Positions 43,573-51,607 of a stretch of 64,000 nt of DNA are shown here, piece by piece (within the stretch, counting starts at the first letter, position 1; each line of letters starts with the position of its first letter). The notes below the pieces were generated by a model, which was given only the letters and a program-made list of their open reading frames with translations, did not search any database and was not told the origin of the DNA. Made by a program: the position numbers and the translations under genes. The DNA lies in assembly GCA_020635715.1 (NCBI GenBank), contig JACJZG010000010.1, positions 62,001-126,000 of the forward strand. Reading direction: 5' to 3'. Source of the DNA: Flavobacteriales bacterium (lineage in GTDB: Bacteria > Bacteroidota > Bacteroidia > Flavobacteriales_F > PHOS-HE28).

Positions 43573-43672
43573 CGCGTGAGGGATAGAAGCGGAAAGCCCG
43601 CAGGCTGGTAATCCAGCCGAGGACTTGGAGCGGATAGCCCGACCCGGCCGCCCTGGGCCGGGGCACGCCCAA
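43573..43672 (+). repeat. Dispersed ~100-bp repeat, copy C
   Basis: CGCGTGAGGGATAGAAGCGG at the left end, AAAGCCCGCAGG, GAGGACTTGGAGCGGATAGC in the middle, a 7-bp hairpin CCCGGCC/GGCCGGG (43,643-43,662), and GCACGCCCAA at the right end. Opposite orientation to copies A and B. Confidence 0.75.
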
Positions 43673-43721
43673 CTGACCTCCATCACCCTCACGCTGGATA
43701 AAAGCCCGAACTTTGGGGCTC

Positions 43722-43746
43722 GTCCCGGGTCAATCCCGGGATGACA
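43722..43746. repeat. Palindromic element upstream of hpd
   Basis: GTCCCGGGTCAATCCCGGGATGACA: a 7-bp palindromic stem (TCCCGGG / CCCGGGA) with a short loop. It resembles the TGTCATCCCGGG-type palindromes that occur dispersed in many bacterial genomes (from memory). It ends 14 nt before the hpd ATG and could affect initiation. Confidence 0.5.
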
Positions 43747-43760
43747 AACCGACTACTGCC

Positions 43761-44900
43761 ATGGCCATCGAAAGCGCAACCCCTGATCTGAAGAAGATCG
43801 TCGAAGGAGCCGCCGACTTCCTGCCCCTCCTCGGCACCGACTACATTGAATTCTACGTGGGCAACGCCAAGCAGGCAGCGCACTTCTACAAGACGGCCTT
43901 CGGCTTCCAGAGCCTCGCCTATGCAGGTCTGGAGACCGGCGTTAAGGACCGCACGAGCTACGTGCTGGTACAGGACAAGATCCGCTTGGTGCTCACCACG
44001 CCGCTCACGCAGGAACACCCGATCAACGATCACCTCCGCAAGCACGGCGATGGCGTGAAGGAGATCGCCCTGTGGGTGGACGACGCCACGAAAGCCTGGG
44101 AGGAGACCACCAAGCGCGGCGCCAAGAGCTACATGAAGCCCACGGTGGAGAAGGACGCGGACGGCCAGGTGGTGAAGAGCGGCATCCACATCTACGGCGA
44201 CACGGTGCACGTCTTCATCGAGCGCAAGAACTACCACGGCGTCTTCCTGCCGGGCTTCCGGGAATGGAAGAGCGACTACAACCCCACCACCACCGGCCTG
44301 AAGTACGTGGACCACATGGTGGGCAACGTGGGCTGGAACGAGATGAACCCCTGGGTGAAGTTCTACGAGGACGTGATGGGCTTCGCCAACGTGCTGGGCT
44401 TCGACGACAAGGACATCAGCACGGAGTACAGCGCGCTGATGAGCAAGGTGATGAGCAACGGCAACGGCCGCATCAAGTTCCCGATCAACGAGCCGGCCGA
44501 GGGCAAGAAGAAGAGCCAGGTGGAGGAATACCTGGATTTCTACAACGGTCCCGGCGTGCAGCATATCGCGGTGGCCACCGATGACATCGTGAAGACCGTG
44601 CGCGCTTTGATGAGCCGCGGCGTGGAGTTCCTGAAAGTGCCAACGACCTACTACGACGGCCTGCTGGACCGCGTGGGCCCGATCGAGGAGGATCTCGCCC
44701 CGCTGGCCGAGCTGGGCATCCTGGTGGACCGCGACGATGAGGGCTACCTCCTGCAGCTCTTCACCAAGCCCGTGGAGGACCGCCCCACGCTCTTCTTCGA
44801 GATCATCCAGCGCAAGGGCGCGAAGAGCTTCGGGAAGGGCAACTTCAAGGCGCTCTTCGAGGCGATCGAGCGCGAGCAGGAGAACCGGGGGACGCTTTGA
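43761..44900 (+). CDS. hpd: 4-hydroxyphenylpyruvate dioxygenase
   Basis: 379 aa from the ATG at 43761. Two vicinal-oxygen-chelate halves: the N-terminal one begins FLPLLGTDYIEFYVGNAKQA. The C-terminal one has the iron ligands in LKYVDHMVGNV (His), GVQHIAVATDDI (His) and RPTLFFEIIQRKG (Glu), the standard HPD signature. It converts 4-hydroxyphenylpyruvate to homogentisate, the substrate of HmgA. An upstream extension to 43,713 overlaps the palindrome and is rejected. hmgA and hpd are usually close together in Bacteroidota, so the island looks like an interruption. Confidence 0.97.
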   Translation: MAIESATPDLKKIVEGAADFLPLLGTDYIEFYVGNAKQAAHFYKTAFGFQSLAYAGLETGVKDRTSYVLVQDKIRLVLTTPLTQEHPINDHLRKHGDGVKEIALWVDDATKAWEETTKRGAKSYMKPTVEKDADGQVVKSGIHIYGDTVHVFIERKNYHGVFLPGFREWKSDYNPTTTGLKYVDHMVGNVGWNEMNPWVKFYEDVMGFANVLGFDDKDISTEYSALMSKVMSNGNGRIKFPINEPAEGKKKSQVEEYLDFYNGPGVQHIAVATDDIVKTVRALMSRGVEFLKVPTTYYDGLLDRVGPIEEDLAPLAELGILVDRDDEGYLLQLFTKPVEDRPTLFFEIIQRKGAKSFGKGNFKALFEAIEREQENRGTL

Positions 44901-44909
44901 TACGCGGGC

Positions 44910-45485
44910 TTAAGAGGTCAGGACCCCTTTGATGCACTGCCGCAACTCGGGCAGTACGCGTTCTCTGAACCACGGGTTCTTCGCCTGCCAGATGTTGTTG
45001 CGCGGCGATGGATGGACCAGCGGGAAATACGTGGGCAGGTAGTCATTGAAGTGCTTCACCGTTTCCGTGAGCGATGGTTTTGCGCGATCGCCCAGGTAAT
45101 GCTCATGGGCGTGTTGGCCAATGAGGACAATAAGCGTCACGTTCTTCATGGCGGCGAACAGCTTCGCATGCCAAAGCGGTGCGCACTCGGGTCGTGGAGG
45201 AAGATCACCGCTGGTCCCTCGCCCGGGATAGCAGAAGCCCATCGGTACCAAGGCGAAGTGATCGGGATCGTAGAACTGCTCACTCCGCACCCCAAGCCAT
45301 GCACGCAGGTTGTCGCCGCTCTTGTCGTCCCATGGGATGCCGGAGCCATGCACGACCTTGCCGGGTGCCTGTCCAATTATGATGACCTTGCTCCTGGGTG
45401 AAGCCTGCAGGACCGGCCGAGGACCAAGCGGCAAATGTACCGCACATGCGGTGCAGGACCGTATCTTCTGGAGCAGCTGCTTCAC
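44910..45485 (-). CDS. Uracil-DNA glycosylase family protein
   Basis: 191 aa from a GTG at 45485 (VKQLLQKIRSCTACAVHLPL). The UDG-fold motifs are VIIIGQAPGKVVHGSGIPWD, NLRAWLGV, LIVLIGQHAHEHYL and LVHPSPRNN. The CxxC near the N-terminus is a single pair, not the four-cysteine FeS set of families 4/5. It may remove uracil or another damaged base; activity is inferred. No ATG fits the family length; the reading frame remains open upstream but is antisense to the next gene. It is divergent from the 45,537 gene across 51 nt. Confidence 0.85.
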   Translation of the reverse strand: MKQLLQKIRSCTACAVHLPLGPRPVLQASPRSKVIIIGQAPGKVVHGSGIPWDDKSGDNLRAWLGVRSEQFYDPDHFALVPMGFCYPGRGTSGDLPPRPECAPLWHAKLFAAMKNVTLIVLIGQHAHEHYLGDRAKPSLTETVKHFNDYLPTYFPLVHPSPRNNIWQAKNPWFRERVLPELRQCIKGVLTS

Positions 45486-45523
45486 AGTTGCAAGATGTGC
45501 GATCCCGTTGAACGCCGGGCCAG

Positions 45524-45531
45524 TATCTTGG
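45524..45531 (+). promoter_or_regulatory. Putative -7 element for the 133-aa gene
   Basis: TATCTTGG, a TAnnTTTG variant, ends 5 nt before the ATG at 45537. Confidence 0.3.
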
Positions 45532-45536
45532 TGGTC

Positions 45537-45938
45537 ATGGAGAAGCGCACGAAGGACAAGCCGTGGAAACTGAAGACCCCGCCGGGATCTTCGGAGTACA
45601 CGATGCACGTCGAGGAGAAGGATGGAAAGGAAGTGCTCGTCTGCACCGTCGGCAAGACCGTGCTGCTCTACGACATCCGCTGCATCAACGACCTGCACAC
45701 CATGCTGAAGAAGCACGGCGACTGGATGGACCTCGGCGGTGCCGATGAGCAGAAGCCCGCTAAGGAGGGCACCGTGGAAGCCTGGGGCCGCAGCGAGAAG
45801 AAACCCGTGAAAGGTTGGTATGGCTTGAAGAAGGGTCTACGCGGTCGCTTCGGAGTTTACGTTCCGCCGCTGATGGAAGCACTAGGCCTGGCGGAAGTCA
45901 CGCATGAGGCACGCGGGAACAGGATGCGGGCCAAATAG
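45537..45938 (+). CDS. Small conserved Bacteroidota protein of unknown function
   Basis: 133 aa from the ATG at 45537. It begins MEKRTKDKPWKLKTPPGSSE and contains KEVLVCTVGKTVLLYDIRCI, LKKHGDWMDLGGADEQKPAK, GTVEAWGRSEKKPVKGWYGL and GRFGVYVPPLMEALGLAEV. I recall close relatives in many Bacteroidota, possibly annotated DUF6855 (unverified). The strongly conserved W, G and K residues suggest a compact nucleic-acid or protein-binding domain, but that is inference. It is divergent from the UDG gene and convergent with mscS (8 nt apart). Confidence 0.82.
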   Translation: MEKRTKDKPWKLKTPPGSSEYTMHVEEKDGKEVLVCTVGKTVLLYDIRCINDLHTMLKKHGDWMDLGGADEQKPAKEGTVEAWGRSEKKPVKGWYGLKKGLRGRFGVYVPPLMEALGLAEVTHEARGNRMRAK

Positions 45939-45945
45939 CCGGTCC

Positions 45946-46857
45946 TCACTCCCGCTTCGTCGGTGCCTGCCCAGCAGACCTCAACATCGCATCCAACTTC
46001 TCGCCGCCTTTGATGCCAAAGTCGAGCGTGCGGATCGGGAACGGTATGGTGATGCCCTCCTTGTTGTAGGCCGCCTTGATGGCCTTGATGGCGAGGCTGC
46101 GAACACTGTTGTAATGACTCTGTCCCTTGGCCTCGATCCAGAAGCGGATCTCGTAGTTGATGCTGCTGTCGCCGAACTCGATGTAGTAATGCTCAACGGG
46201 CTTGTCCGCCAACACCCCGTCCACGGCCTTCACGGCCGCCATGGTGATGCGCTCAACACGTTCCAGGTCCTCGCCATAGCTGATGCCCACCTGCAGGTCG
46301 ATACGGCGGATGCCGTTGCGCGTGTAGTTCATCAGGGCGTTCTGGAACACGTCCTTATTCGGGATGATCACCTGGATCCCCTGCTGGTTCCGCAGCTCCA
46401 TGGTCCGCAGGTCGATGCGTTCGACCGTTCCGAAATGATCGCCGGTCTCGATCAGTTCCCCCACCCGCACCGGGCGTTGAACGGCCATGAGGATGCCGGA
46501 GATGAAGTTCGCTGCGATGTCCTGGAAGGCGAAGCCCAATGCGAGTCCGATGATGCCCGCCCCCGCCAGGATGGAAGTGACCGTCTTGTCCAGGTGGAGA
46601 ACGCTCAGCGCTGCGAATAGCGCCATCATGATCACCAGGAGGTAGATGCTGTTCCCGACCAGACGCAACAAGGTCGTGCTCGGGATCGCCTTGCCCAGCA
46701 ACTTGTGCGTCAAGGATCGCGCCAACCGCGCCAGCAACGCACCGAGCACCACGATGAGCGCCGCCAGTGCCAGGTTCGGCAGCATCTGGATGAAGGCCTT
46801 CGTCCAGCCAACGAGTTTATCCTCGATCAGTTCGACCGCATTCCAAGCTTCGACCAT
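45946..46857 (-). CDS. MscS-family small-conductance mechanosensitive channel
   Basis: 303 aa. Three hydrophobic helices occupy residues ~25-130. The pore helix and beta-domain signature is AGAGIIGLALGFAFQDIAAN and FISGILMAVQRPVRVGE. Then come LRTMELRNQQGIQVIIPNKD and the C-terminal cytoplasmic part. It is an inner-membrane tension-gated channel that protects against hypo-osmotic shock. A -7-like TATCTTGT (46869-46862) ends 4 nt before the ATG. It lies 35 nt downstream of the iron permease-like gene on the same strand. Confidence 0.95.
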   Translation of the reverse strand: MVEAWNAVELIEDKLVGWTKAFIQMLPNLALAALIVVLGALLARLARSLTHKLLGKAIPSTTLLRLVGNSIYLLVIMMALFAALSVLHLDKTVTSILAGAGIIGLALGFAFQDIAANFISGILMAVQRPVRVGELIETGDHFGTVERIDLRTMELRNQQGIQVIIPNKDVFQNALMNYTRNGIRRIDLQVGISYGEDLERVERITMAAVKAVDGVLADKPVEHYYIEFGDSSINYEIRFWIEAKGQSHYNSVRSLAIKAIKAAYNKEGITIPFPIRTLDFGIKGGEKLDAMLRSAGQAPTKRE

Positions 46858-46892
46858 GCGAACAAGATAGGAAGCACACCTTTCGAGCGGCC

Positions 46893-47282
46893 TTAGGCCG
46901 CCGTTGGCTTCTCCCGCTCGAGCCGTGCGAGCTCGAGGTAGAGTTGTCGGATCCGTGATAACTCCTTGTCATCCATCTCCTCCAGATCGAGCAGCGCATT
47001 GCTGGCTTCGTGCTGCACCCGGATCAGCTCATCCAATTTGATCTGCAGTGCTTCCGTGTCGCGGTTCTGCGTGCTCTGGATGAGGAAGACCATGAGGAAG
47101 GTGATGATCGTGGTACCCGTATTGATCACCAGCTGCCAGGTGTCGCTATACCGGAACAGCGGACCCGTGATGGCCCAGGCGAGGATGACCGCCAGTGCGA
47201 GGATGAATGTGAGCGGTTTGCCGGTGACCAGCGAGACACGCTTGGCGAAGCGTGTGAATGGGGAGTTGACCTTGGGGACCAT
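46893..47282 (-). CDS. Low-affinity iron permease-like (FET4-type) membrane protein
   Basis: 129 aa from the ATG at 47282. Two membrane helices (PLTFILALAVILAWAITGPL and LVINTGTTIITFLMVFLIQS) are followed by STQNRDTEALQIKLDELIRV and a charged coiled tail. This matches the short bacterial members of the low-affinity iron permease family. Transport activity of such short members is not established, so the name reflects family only. A TTG at 47,342 is an alternative start. Confidence 0.8.
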   Translation of the reverse strand: MVPKVNSPFTRFAKRVSLVTGKPLTFILALAVILAWAITGPLFRYSDTWQLVINTGTTIITFLMVFLIQSTQNRDTEALQIKLDELIRVQHEASNALLDLEEMDDKELSRIRQLYLELARLEREKPTAA

Positions 47283-47409
47283 GGGTGTGGATCGTGCTGT
47301 GAAGTTGGTGAACAGATGACCCCATTTCTCAAGTGGATCCAACGATGGCCATGACGGAACGGGATCCCAAGCGCAGCAACGACCCGGGCGTGCGAAAAGA
47401 TCAGCGCCC

Positions 47410-48174
47410 CTATTGGCCTATGACCACCCGTCGCACCAGACGCCCCACACCCGTATCCACCTGGATCAGGTACACGCCAGGAGGGATGTTCTGTATCACC
47501 GTTGGTCCGCCCACCCAACGCCGATCCCATACGGCGCGCCCTTGGGCATCAAATAGGGTCAGTTCAGACGGAGCTGAAGAACCCCGCCATTCCAAGCTGA
47601 TCCCTTCATCGCCGGTCTGAACGACCAGATGATCGATGGTTGGTTCTTCGGGCAAGGCATTCGCCAGCGCGCACAGACCGATGGTCCCGGCAAAGGCTTC
47701 CACGGTCATCGCTTGCTCCAACGGCGTATCGATCCTTCCGTACACCATGCCTCCCGCATAGTCGAGCATGTACACTCCGCAGACGCTGACCATGTAGTCC
47801 TCGGGGCTTTCAAGGTCCGGCGGGTACTCCGGGTTCAGGATACTGTTCCCGGCGAGATCGCATTGTTGGAGGCCAAGGATGATGGTATCGCCTATCGCCC
47901 ATCCGGTATACAAGCGGCACAGGGCTCCATTATCGCCCCAGACCCGGACCGTATCCGCGTTCACCTCTCCCTGGAACACCTGCAGGATGGCCACGTCCAT
48001 CCCGTAGTGCTCATGGAGTACCGGTACCACCATCACCACGGCATCGGGCAGCCACCACTCAGGCTGGGGATAAGGTGGGTTCAAGACCCCGCAGAAGGTA
48101 TCCGGACCGAAGCACGAACAGGCACTGGCAGCATTGAACGCCCCTGCCATCAGCAAGAAGTGGAGTACGCGCAT
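47410..48174 (-). CDS. T9SS-sorted secreted protein of unknown function
   Basis: 254 aa. After a signal peptide (AFNAASA), the mature protein begins CSCFGPDTFCGVLNP, cysteine-rich, followed by VVMVVPVLHEHYGMDVAILQ, VRVWGDNGALCRLYTGWAIG and GNSILNPEYP. This recalls the CxCxPP secreted proteins of Bacteroidota that contain a tissue-inhibitor-like OB fold; that comparison is tentative. The C-terminus (LTLFDAQGRAVWDRRWVGG ... IPPGVYLIQVD) is a T9SS sorting domain. Confidence 0.82.
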   Translation of the reverse strand: MRVLHFLLMAGAFNAASACSCFGPDTFCGVLNPPYPQPEWWLPDAVVMVVPVLHEHYGMDVAILQVFQGEVNADTVRVWGDNGALCRLYTGWAIGDTIILGLQQCDLAGNSILNPEYPPDLESPEDYMVSVCGVYMLDYAGGMVYGRIDTPLEQAMTVEAFAGTIGLCALANALPEEPTIDHLVVQTGDEGISLEWRGSSAPSELTLFDAQGRAVWDRRWVGGPTVIQNIPPGVYLIQVDTGVGRLVRRVVIGQ

Positions 48175-48275
48175 CGTTGATCCGTTTCAAGGAAGACGAA
48201 GGAGCACGGCGACCCGCTGCCTGCGCGTGCTGAATGGTTGACCGTGGAACGGGAGGTCCGCACACACAGGTCCAC

Positions 48276-48283
48276 TACCTTTG
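48276..48283 (+). promoter_or_regulatory. -7 promoter element of the small lipoprotein gene
   Basis: Exact TACCTTTG, ending 7 nt before the ATG at 48291. Confidence 0.5.
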
Positions 48284-48290
48284 CCCACTC

Positions 48291-48701
48291 ATGCGAGCCT
48301 TGCCGATCCTCCGTTCCACAGCGCTGCTGGCACTAGGCATCACCCTGGTCTCCGCCAGTTGCAACCGGGATGATGACGAGTCATCCGTGAATCCGACCAT
48401 CCAATTCGTCATCGAGGAGGGCTACACCTACCAAAGTGATACGGTGGCGGTGAGCGACACCTTGCACGTCGGCGTGCGGATCAGCAAGGGCGACGACGGC
48501 TTGAACATCTTCAAGGTGCTCTCGAAGTACGACAATGGGGCCGAAGTGGTGCAGGACAGCCTGCCGATCGGCACGGAGACCTTCGCCTTCGACAAGGTGA
48601 TCCGTATCCGGCCGGTGGCGGGTACGGAACGATGGACCTTCAGCGTGCAGGAGACCGATGGCGACATCATCCGCAGGGCGCTCACCTTCACGGTGGAATA
48701 G
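48291..48701 (+). CDS. Small lipoprotein of unknown function
   Basis: 136 aa from the ATG at 48291. Lipobox LVSASCNRDDD. The body is beta-rich (IQFVIEEGYTYQSDTVAVSD, LHVGVRISKGDDGLNIFKVL, ERWTFSVQETDGDIIRRALT), consistent with a single immunoglobulin-like domain. No enzymatic features. The -7 element TACCTTTG just upstream supports this start over 48,234. Not obviously linked to aspS, which has its own promoter motif. Confidence 0.82.
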   Translation: MRALPILRSTALLALGITLVSASCNRDDDESSVNPTIQFVIEEGYTYQSDTVAVSDTLHVGVRISKGDDGLNIFKVLSKYDNGAEVVQDSLPIGTETFAFDKVIRIRPVAGTERWTFSVQETDGDIIRRALTFTVE

Positions 48702-48720
48702 CGGGTACGCCCGATCCCGG

Positions 48721-48728
48721 TACTTTCG
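48721..48728 (+). promoter_or_regulatory. Putative -7 element of aspS
   Basis: TACTTTCG, 44 nt before the aspS ATG at 48773. Confidence 0.4.
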
Positions 48729-48772
48729 CGCCATCGTATAGACCCGGTGGATGACAGGCCGGGGACCTCATC

Positions 48773-50524
48773 ATGTACCGCACGCACACCTGTGGCGAAC
48801 TCCGCCTTACCGACGCTGGAAGAACCGTGACCCTGGCCGGCTGGGTACAGCGCACCCGCGACCTTGGCGGCATGACCTTCGTGGACCTGCGCGACCGTTA
48901 TGGCATCACGCAGCTGGCCTTCCATCCCGGCGATGAGGTGAAGCAGGCCCTGGTGGCGCAGGCACGCACCCTCGGACGCGAGTTCGTGGTCCAGGTCAGT
49001 GGCCTGGTGACGGAGCGAGAGAGCAAGAACAGGAACATCCCCACGGGTGAGGTGGAGATCGTCGTGCAGGAGCTGAACATCTTGAACGGTGCAAAGCTCC
49101 CTCCCTTCACCATCGAGGAAGAGACGGACGGCGGCGATGAGCTGCGTATGAAGTACCGCTACCTCGACCTGCGTCGTCCCTCCGTGCGGAGCCACTTCGA
49201 ACTGCGGCATCGCATGGCCATCGCGGTGCGCAACTACCTCAGTGAGCAGCGCTTCCTGGAGGTGGAGACCCCGGTGCTGATCAAGAGTACACCCGAAGGA
49301 GCACGGGACTTCGTGGTACCGAGCCGCATGAACCGGGGCGAGTTCTATGCCCTGCCCCAGAGCCCGCAGACCTTCAAGCAGCTGCTGATGGTGGCGGGCT
49401 TCGACCGCTACTTCCAGATCGTGAAGTGCTTCCGTGACGAGGACCTGCGCGCCGACCGCCAGCCGGAGTTCACGCAGATCGACTGCGAGATGGCCTTCGT
49501 GGAACGCGAGGACATCCTGAAGACCTTCGAAGGCCTGGCGAAGCACCTGTTCAAGGCGATCCTGGACCGTGACTTCGCTGCGCCCTTCCCGCGCATGAGC
49601 TACGACGACGCCATGCGGGACTACGGCTGCGACAAGCCCGATCTGCGGTTCGGCATGAAGTTCACGGAACTGAACGACCTTGCACAAGGCAGTGGCTTCA
49701 AGGTCTTCGATGAGGCGGAGCTCGTTGTGGGCATCAACGCCGAAGGTTGCGCAGGATGGAGCCGAAAACAGACCGATGCGCTCATCGAATTCGTGAAGCG
49801 CCCCCAGATCGGCGCCACGGGCATCGTATTCCTGAAGTGGACCGAGGAAGGCCTTAAGAGCACGGTGGACAAGTTCTACGGCCCGGAGGTCCTCGCGCAA
49901 TGGGCCGAACGTTTCGGCATGAAGACCGGCGATCTCGCCTGCATCATGGCCGGCCCGGCGGAGAAGACCCGCAAACAGTTGAACGAACTGCGCCTGCACC
50001 TCGGGGACCAGCTCGGGCTGAGGGATCCCTGGCGGTTCGAACCGCTCTGGGTGCTGGACTTCCCGTTGCTGGAGAAGGACGAGGCCTCGGGTCGCTGGCA
50101 CGCGATGCACCACCCCTTCACCTCACCGATCCCCGAGCATGCGCACCTGCTGGAGCAGGATCCTGGCGCCGTGAAGGCGAACGCCTATGACCTCGTGATC
50201 AACGGGACGGAGATCGGTGGTGGCAGCATCAGGATCCACGACCGGGCGATGCAGGAGGCGATGTTCCGCGTGTTGGGCTTCACGGACGAGGACGCGCGTT
50301 ACAAGTTCGGCTTCCTGCTCGATGCGTTCGAATACGGTGCGCCGCCGCATGGTGGTGCCGCCTTCGGCTTCGATCGCTGGGTGGCGCTCTTCGGTGGCCG
50401 CAGCGACATCCGCGAGTTCATCGCCTTCCCGAAGAACAATGCGGGCCGGGATACGATGATCGATGCACCCAGCCGTCTGGATGCCGATCAGTTGTCCGAA
50501 CTGGGCATCTCATCCGTTGGTTGA
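48773..50524 (+). CDS. aspS: Aspartate--tRNA ligase
   Basis: 583 aa, a typical bacterial AspRS. N-terminal OB anticodon-binding domain (VTLAGWVQRTRDLGGMTFVD), class II motif 1 region near LRHRMAIAVRNYL, motif 2 FRDEDLRADRQPEFTQIDCE, the bacterial GAD insertion, and motif 3 GAPPHGGAAFGFDRWVALFG. Whether it is discriminating or charges tRNA-Asn as well cannot be judged here. The 3' end overlaps the M48 protease gene tail-to-tail by 37 bp. Confidence 0.97.
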   Translation: MYRTHTCGELRLTDAGRTVTLAGWVQRTRDLGGMTFVDLRDRYGITQLAFHPGDEVKQALVAQARTLGREFVVQVSGLVTERESKNRNIPTGEVEIVVQELNILNGAKLPPFTIEEETDGGDELRMKYRYLDLRRPSVRSHFELRHRMAIAVRNYLSEQRFLEVETPVLIKSTPEGARDFVVPSRMNRGEFYALPQSPQTFKQLLMVAGFDRYFQIVKCFRDEDLRADRQPEFTQIDCEMAFVEREDILKTFEGLAKHLFKAILDRDFAAPFPRMSYDDAMRDYGCDKPDLRFGMKFTELNDLAQGSGFKVFDEAELVVGINAEGCAGWSRKQTDALIEFVKRPQIGATGIVFLKWTEEGLKSTVDKFYGPEVLAQWAERFGMKTGDLACIMAGPAEKTRKQLNELRLHLGDQLGLRDPWRFEPLWVLDFPLLEKDEASGRWHAMHHPFTSPIPEHAHLLEQDPGAVKANAYDLVINGTEIGGGSIRIHDRAMQEAMFRVLGFTDEDARYKFGFLLDAFEYGAPPHGGAAFGFDRWVALFGGRSDIREFIAFPKNNAGRDTMIDAPSRLDADQLSELGISSVG

Positions 50525-51606
50525 TCCGTTGTCGGATGTAGTTGCTCGAACAGGACCCCCAGACGATCGTTGGGCCTTTGCGGAACACCTAACGATCCTG
50601 CGCGTTCCCGCGCCGCGGTGATGCGATCCTCCGTCAGCGGATGGCTGCTCAGGAAGGCCAGCACCTCAGGCACATCGATCGCTTCGCGCTCCAGGAGCTC
50701 GAGCAGCCGCACCATGGCCATGGGATCCAAGTCATTGGCGAACAACATCTCCTGACCAACACCATCCGCCTCGCTCTCCAACCCACGACCGTAATCGAGG
50801 TTGCGCAACGCGTTCGCATTCTCCGCTACCAAGGTCACGACGGCGTTCACATCACCGATCAGCAGGGAGAGGAAGAGATACCCGGCCATGCTTCGGGCCA
50901 TCATCCGCGTGCTATGCCGCTTCTCCACGTGCGTGGCCTCGTGCGCCAGCAGGGCCGCCAGCTCCTCGGCAGAGGACATCTTCTCCAGGATCCCGGTGAA
51001 GACCACGATATGGCCACCTGGTAGTGCGAAAGCGTTCACCTGGGCGTCCTCCACCACATGGTACCTCGGCTCAAAGCTCGGACTCAGGTCCATCGCATCT
51101 CCGAACGCTTGCAACGCGATGGTCTTGTCGCGATCCTCATTCAATGCGAAGGCCATTTGCTGGTATGCGGCCTCCCCGATCCGCTCGTCCAGCGTCGACG
51201 GCACCACCAGGACCAGGCGCTCGGCCGCCCAGGGGAGTATCCAGAGGTAGGCGCACACGAGCAGGGCCACCACACCGAGGAAAAAGATCACCGGACCACT
51301 TCTCGCGAAAGAAAGGATGCGATCGTAGCCGCCCTGTCGACCTGTGTAACGCATCCGCAGAACGAAGCTCTTGATGAAGAGCTCATCCCGGATGAGGAGG
51401 ACGCGACGCGGATGGTCACCGAAGGATAAGCGCAGCATGCTGCTGCTCCGCTCCCATTCCATGCCCTTGTGCTCCAGCGGCCATTGGAACCTTGCTCCGT
51501 CGGGAAGCACCACCTCAAGCGAATTCAGATCGCTCACACGCACCGTGGCCTCCTGCGGCTTGCTGGTGACGCCGTCGTAGAATACCGCTGGTATCTCGCG
51601 CTCCAC
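50488..51606 (-). CDS. M48-family membrane metalloprotease
   Basis: 372 aa from a GTG at 51606. A ~100-residue N-terminal domain is followed by one membrane helix (VIFFLGVVALLVCAYLWILP, ~105-125). The M48 domain has HEATHVEKRH (HExxH) at about 221 and the third-ligand region GLESEADGVGQEML, then SSHPLTEDRI. Substrate unknown; M48 members act in envelope protein quality control. Its start is 2 nt from the DUF898 gene stop, so the two are an operon. DUF898-M48 pairing recurs in other bacteria, from memory. Confidence 0.92.
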   Translation of the reverse strand: MEREIPAVFYDGVTSKPQEATVRVSDLNSLEVVLPDGARFQWPLEHKGMEWERSSSMLRLSFGDHPRRVLLIRDELFIKSFVLRMRYTGRQGGYDRILSFARSGPVIFFLGVVALLVCAYLWILPWAAERLVLVVPSTLDERIGEAAYQQMAFALNEDRDKTIALQAFGDAMDLSPSFEPRYHVVEDAQVNAFALPGGHIVVFTGILEKMSSAEELAALLAHEATHVEKRHSTRMMARSMAGYLFLSLLIGDVNAVVTLVAENANALRNLDYGRGLESEADGVGQEMLFANDLDPMAMVRLLELLEREAIDVPEVLAFLSSHPLTEDRITAARERAGSLGVPQRPNDRLGVLFEQLHPTTDQPTDEMPSSDN

Positions 51607-51607
51607 C

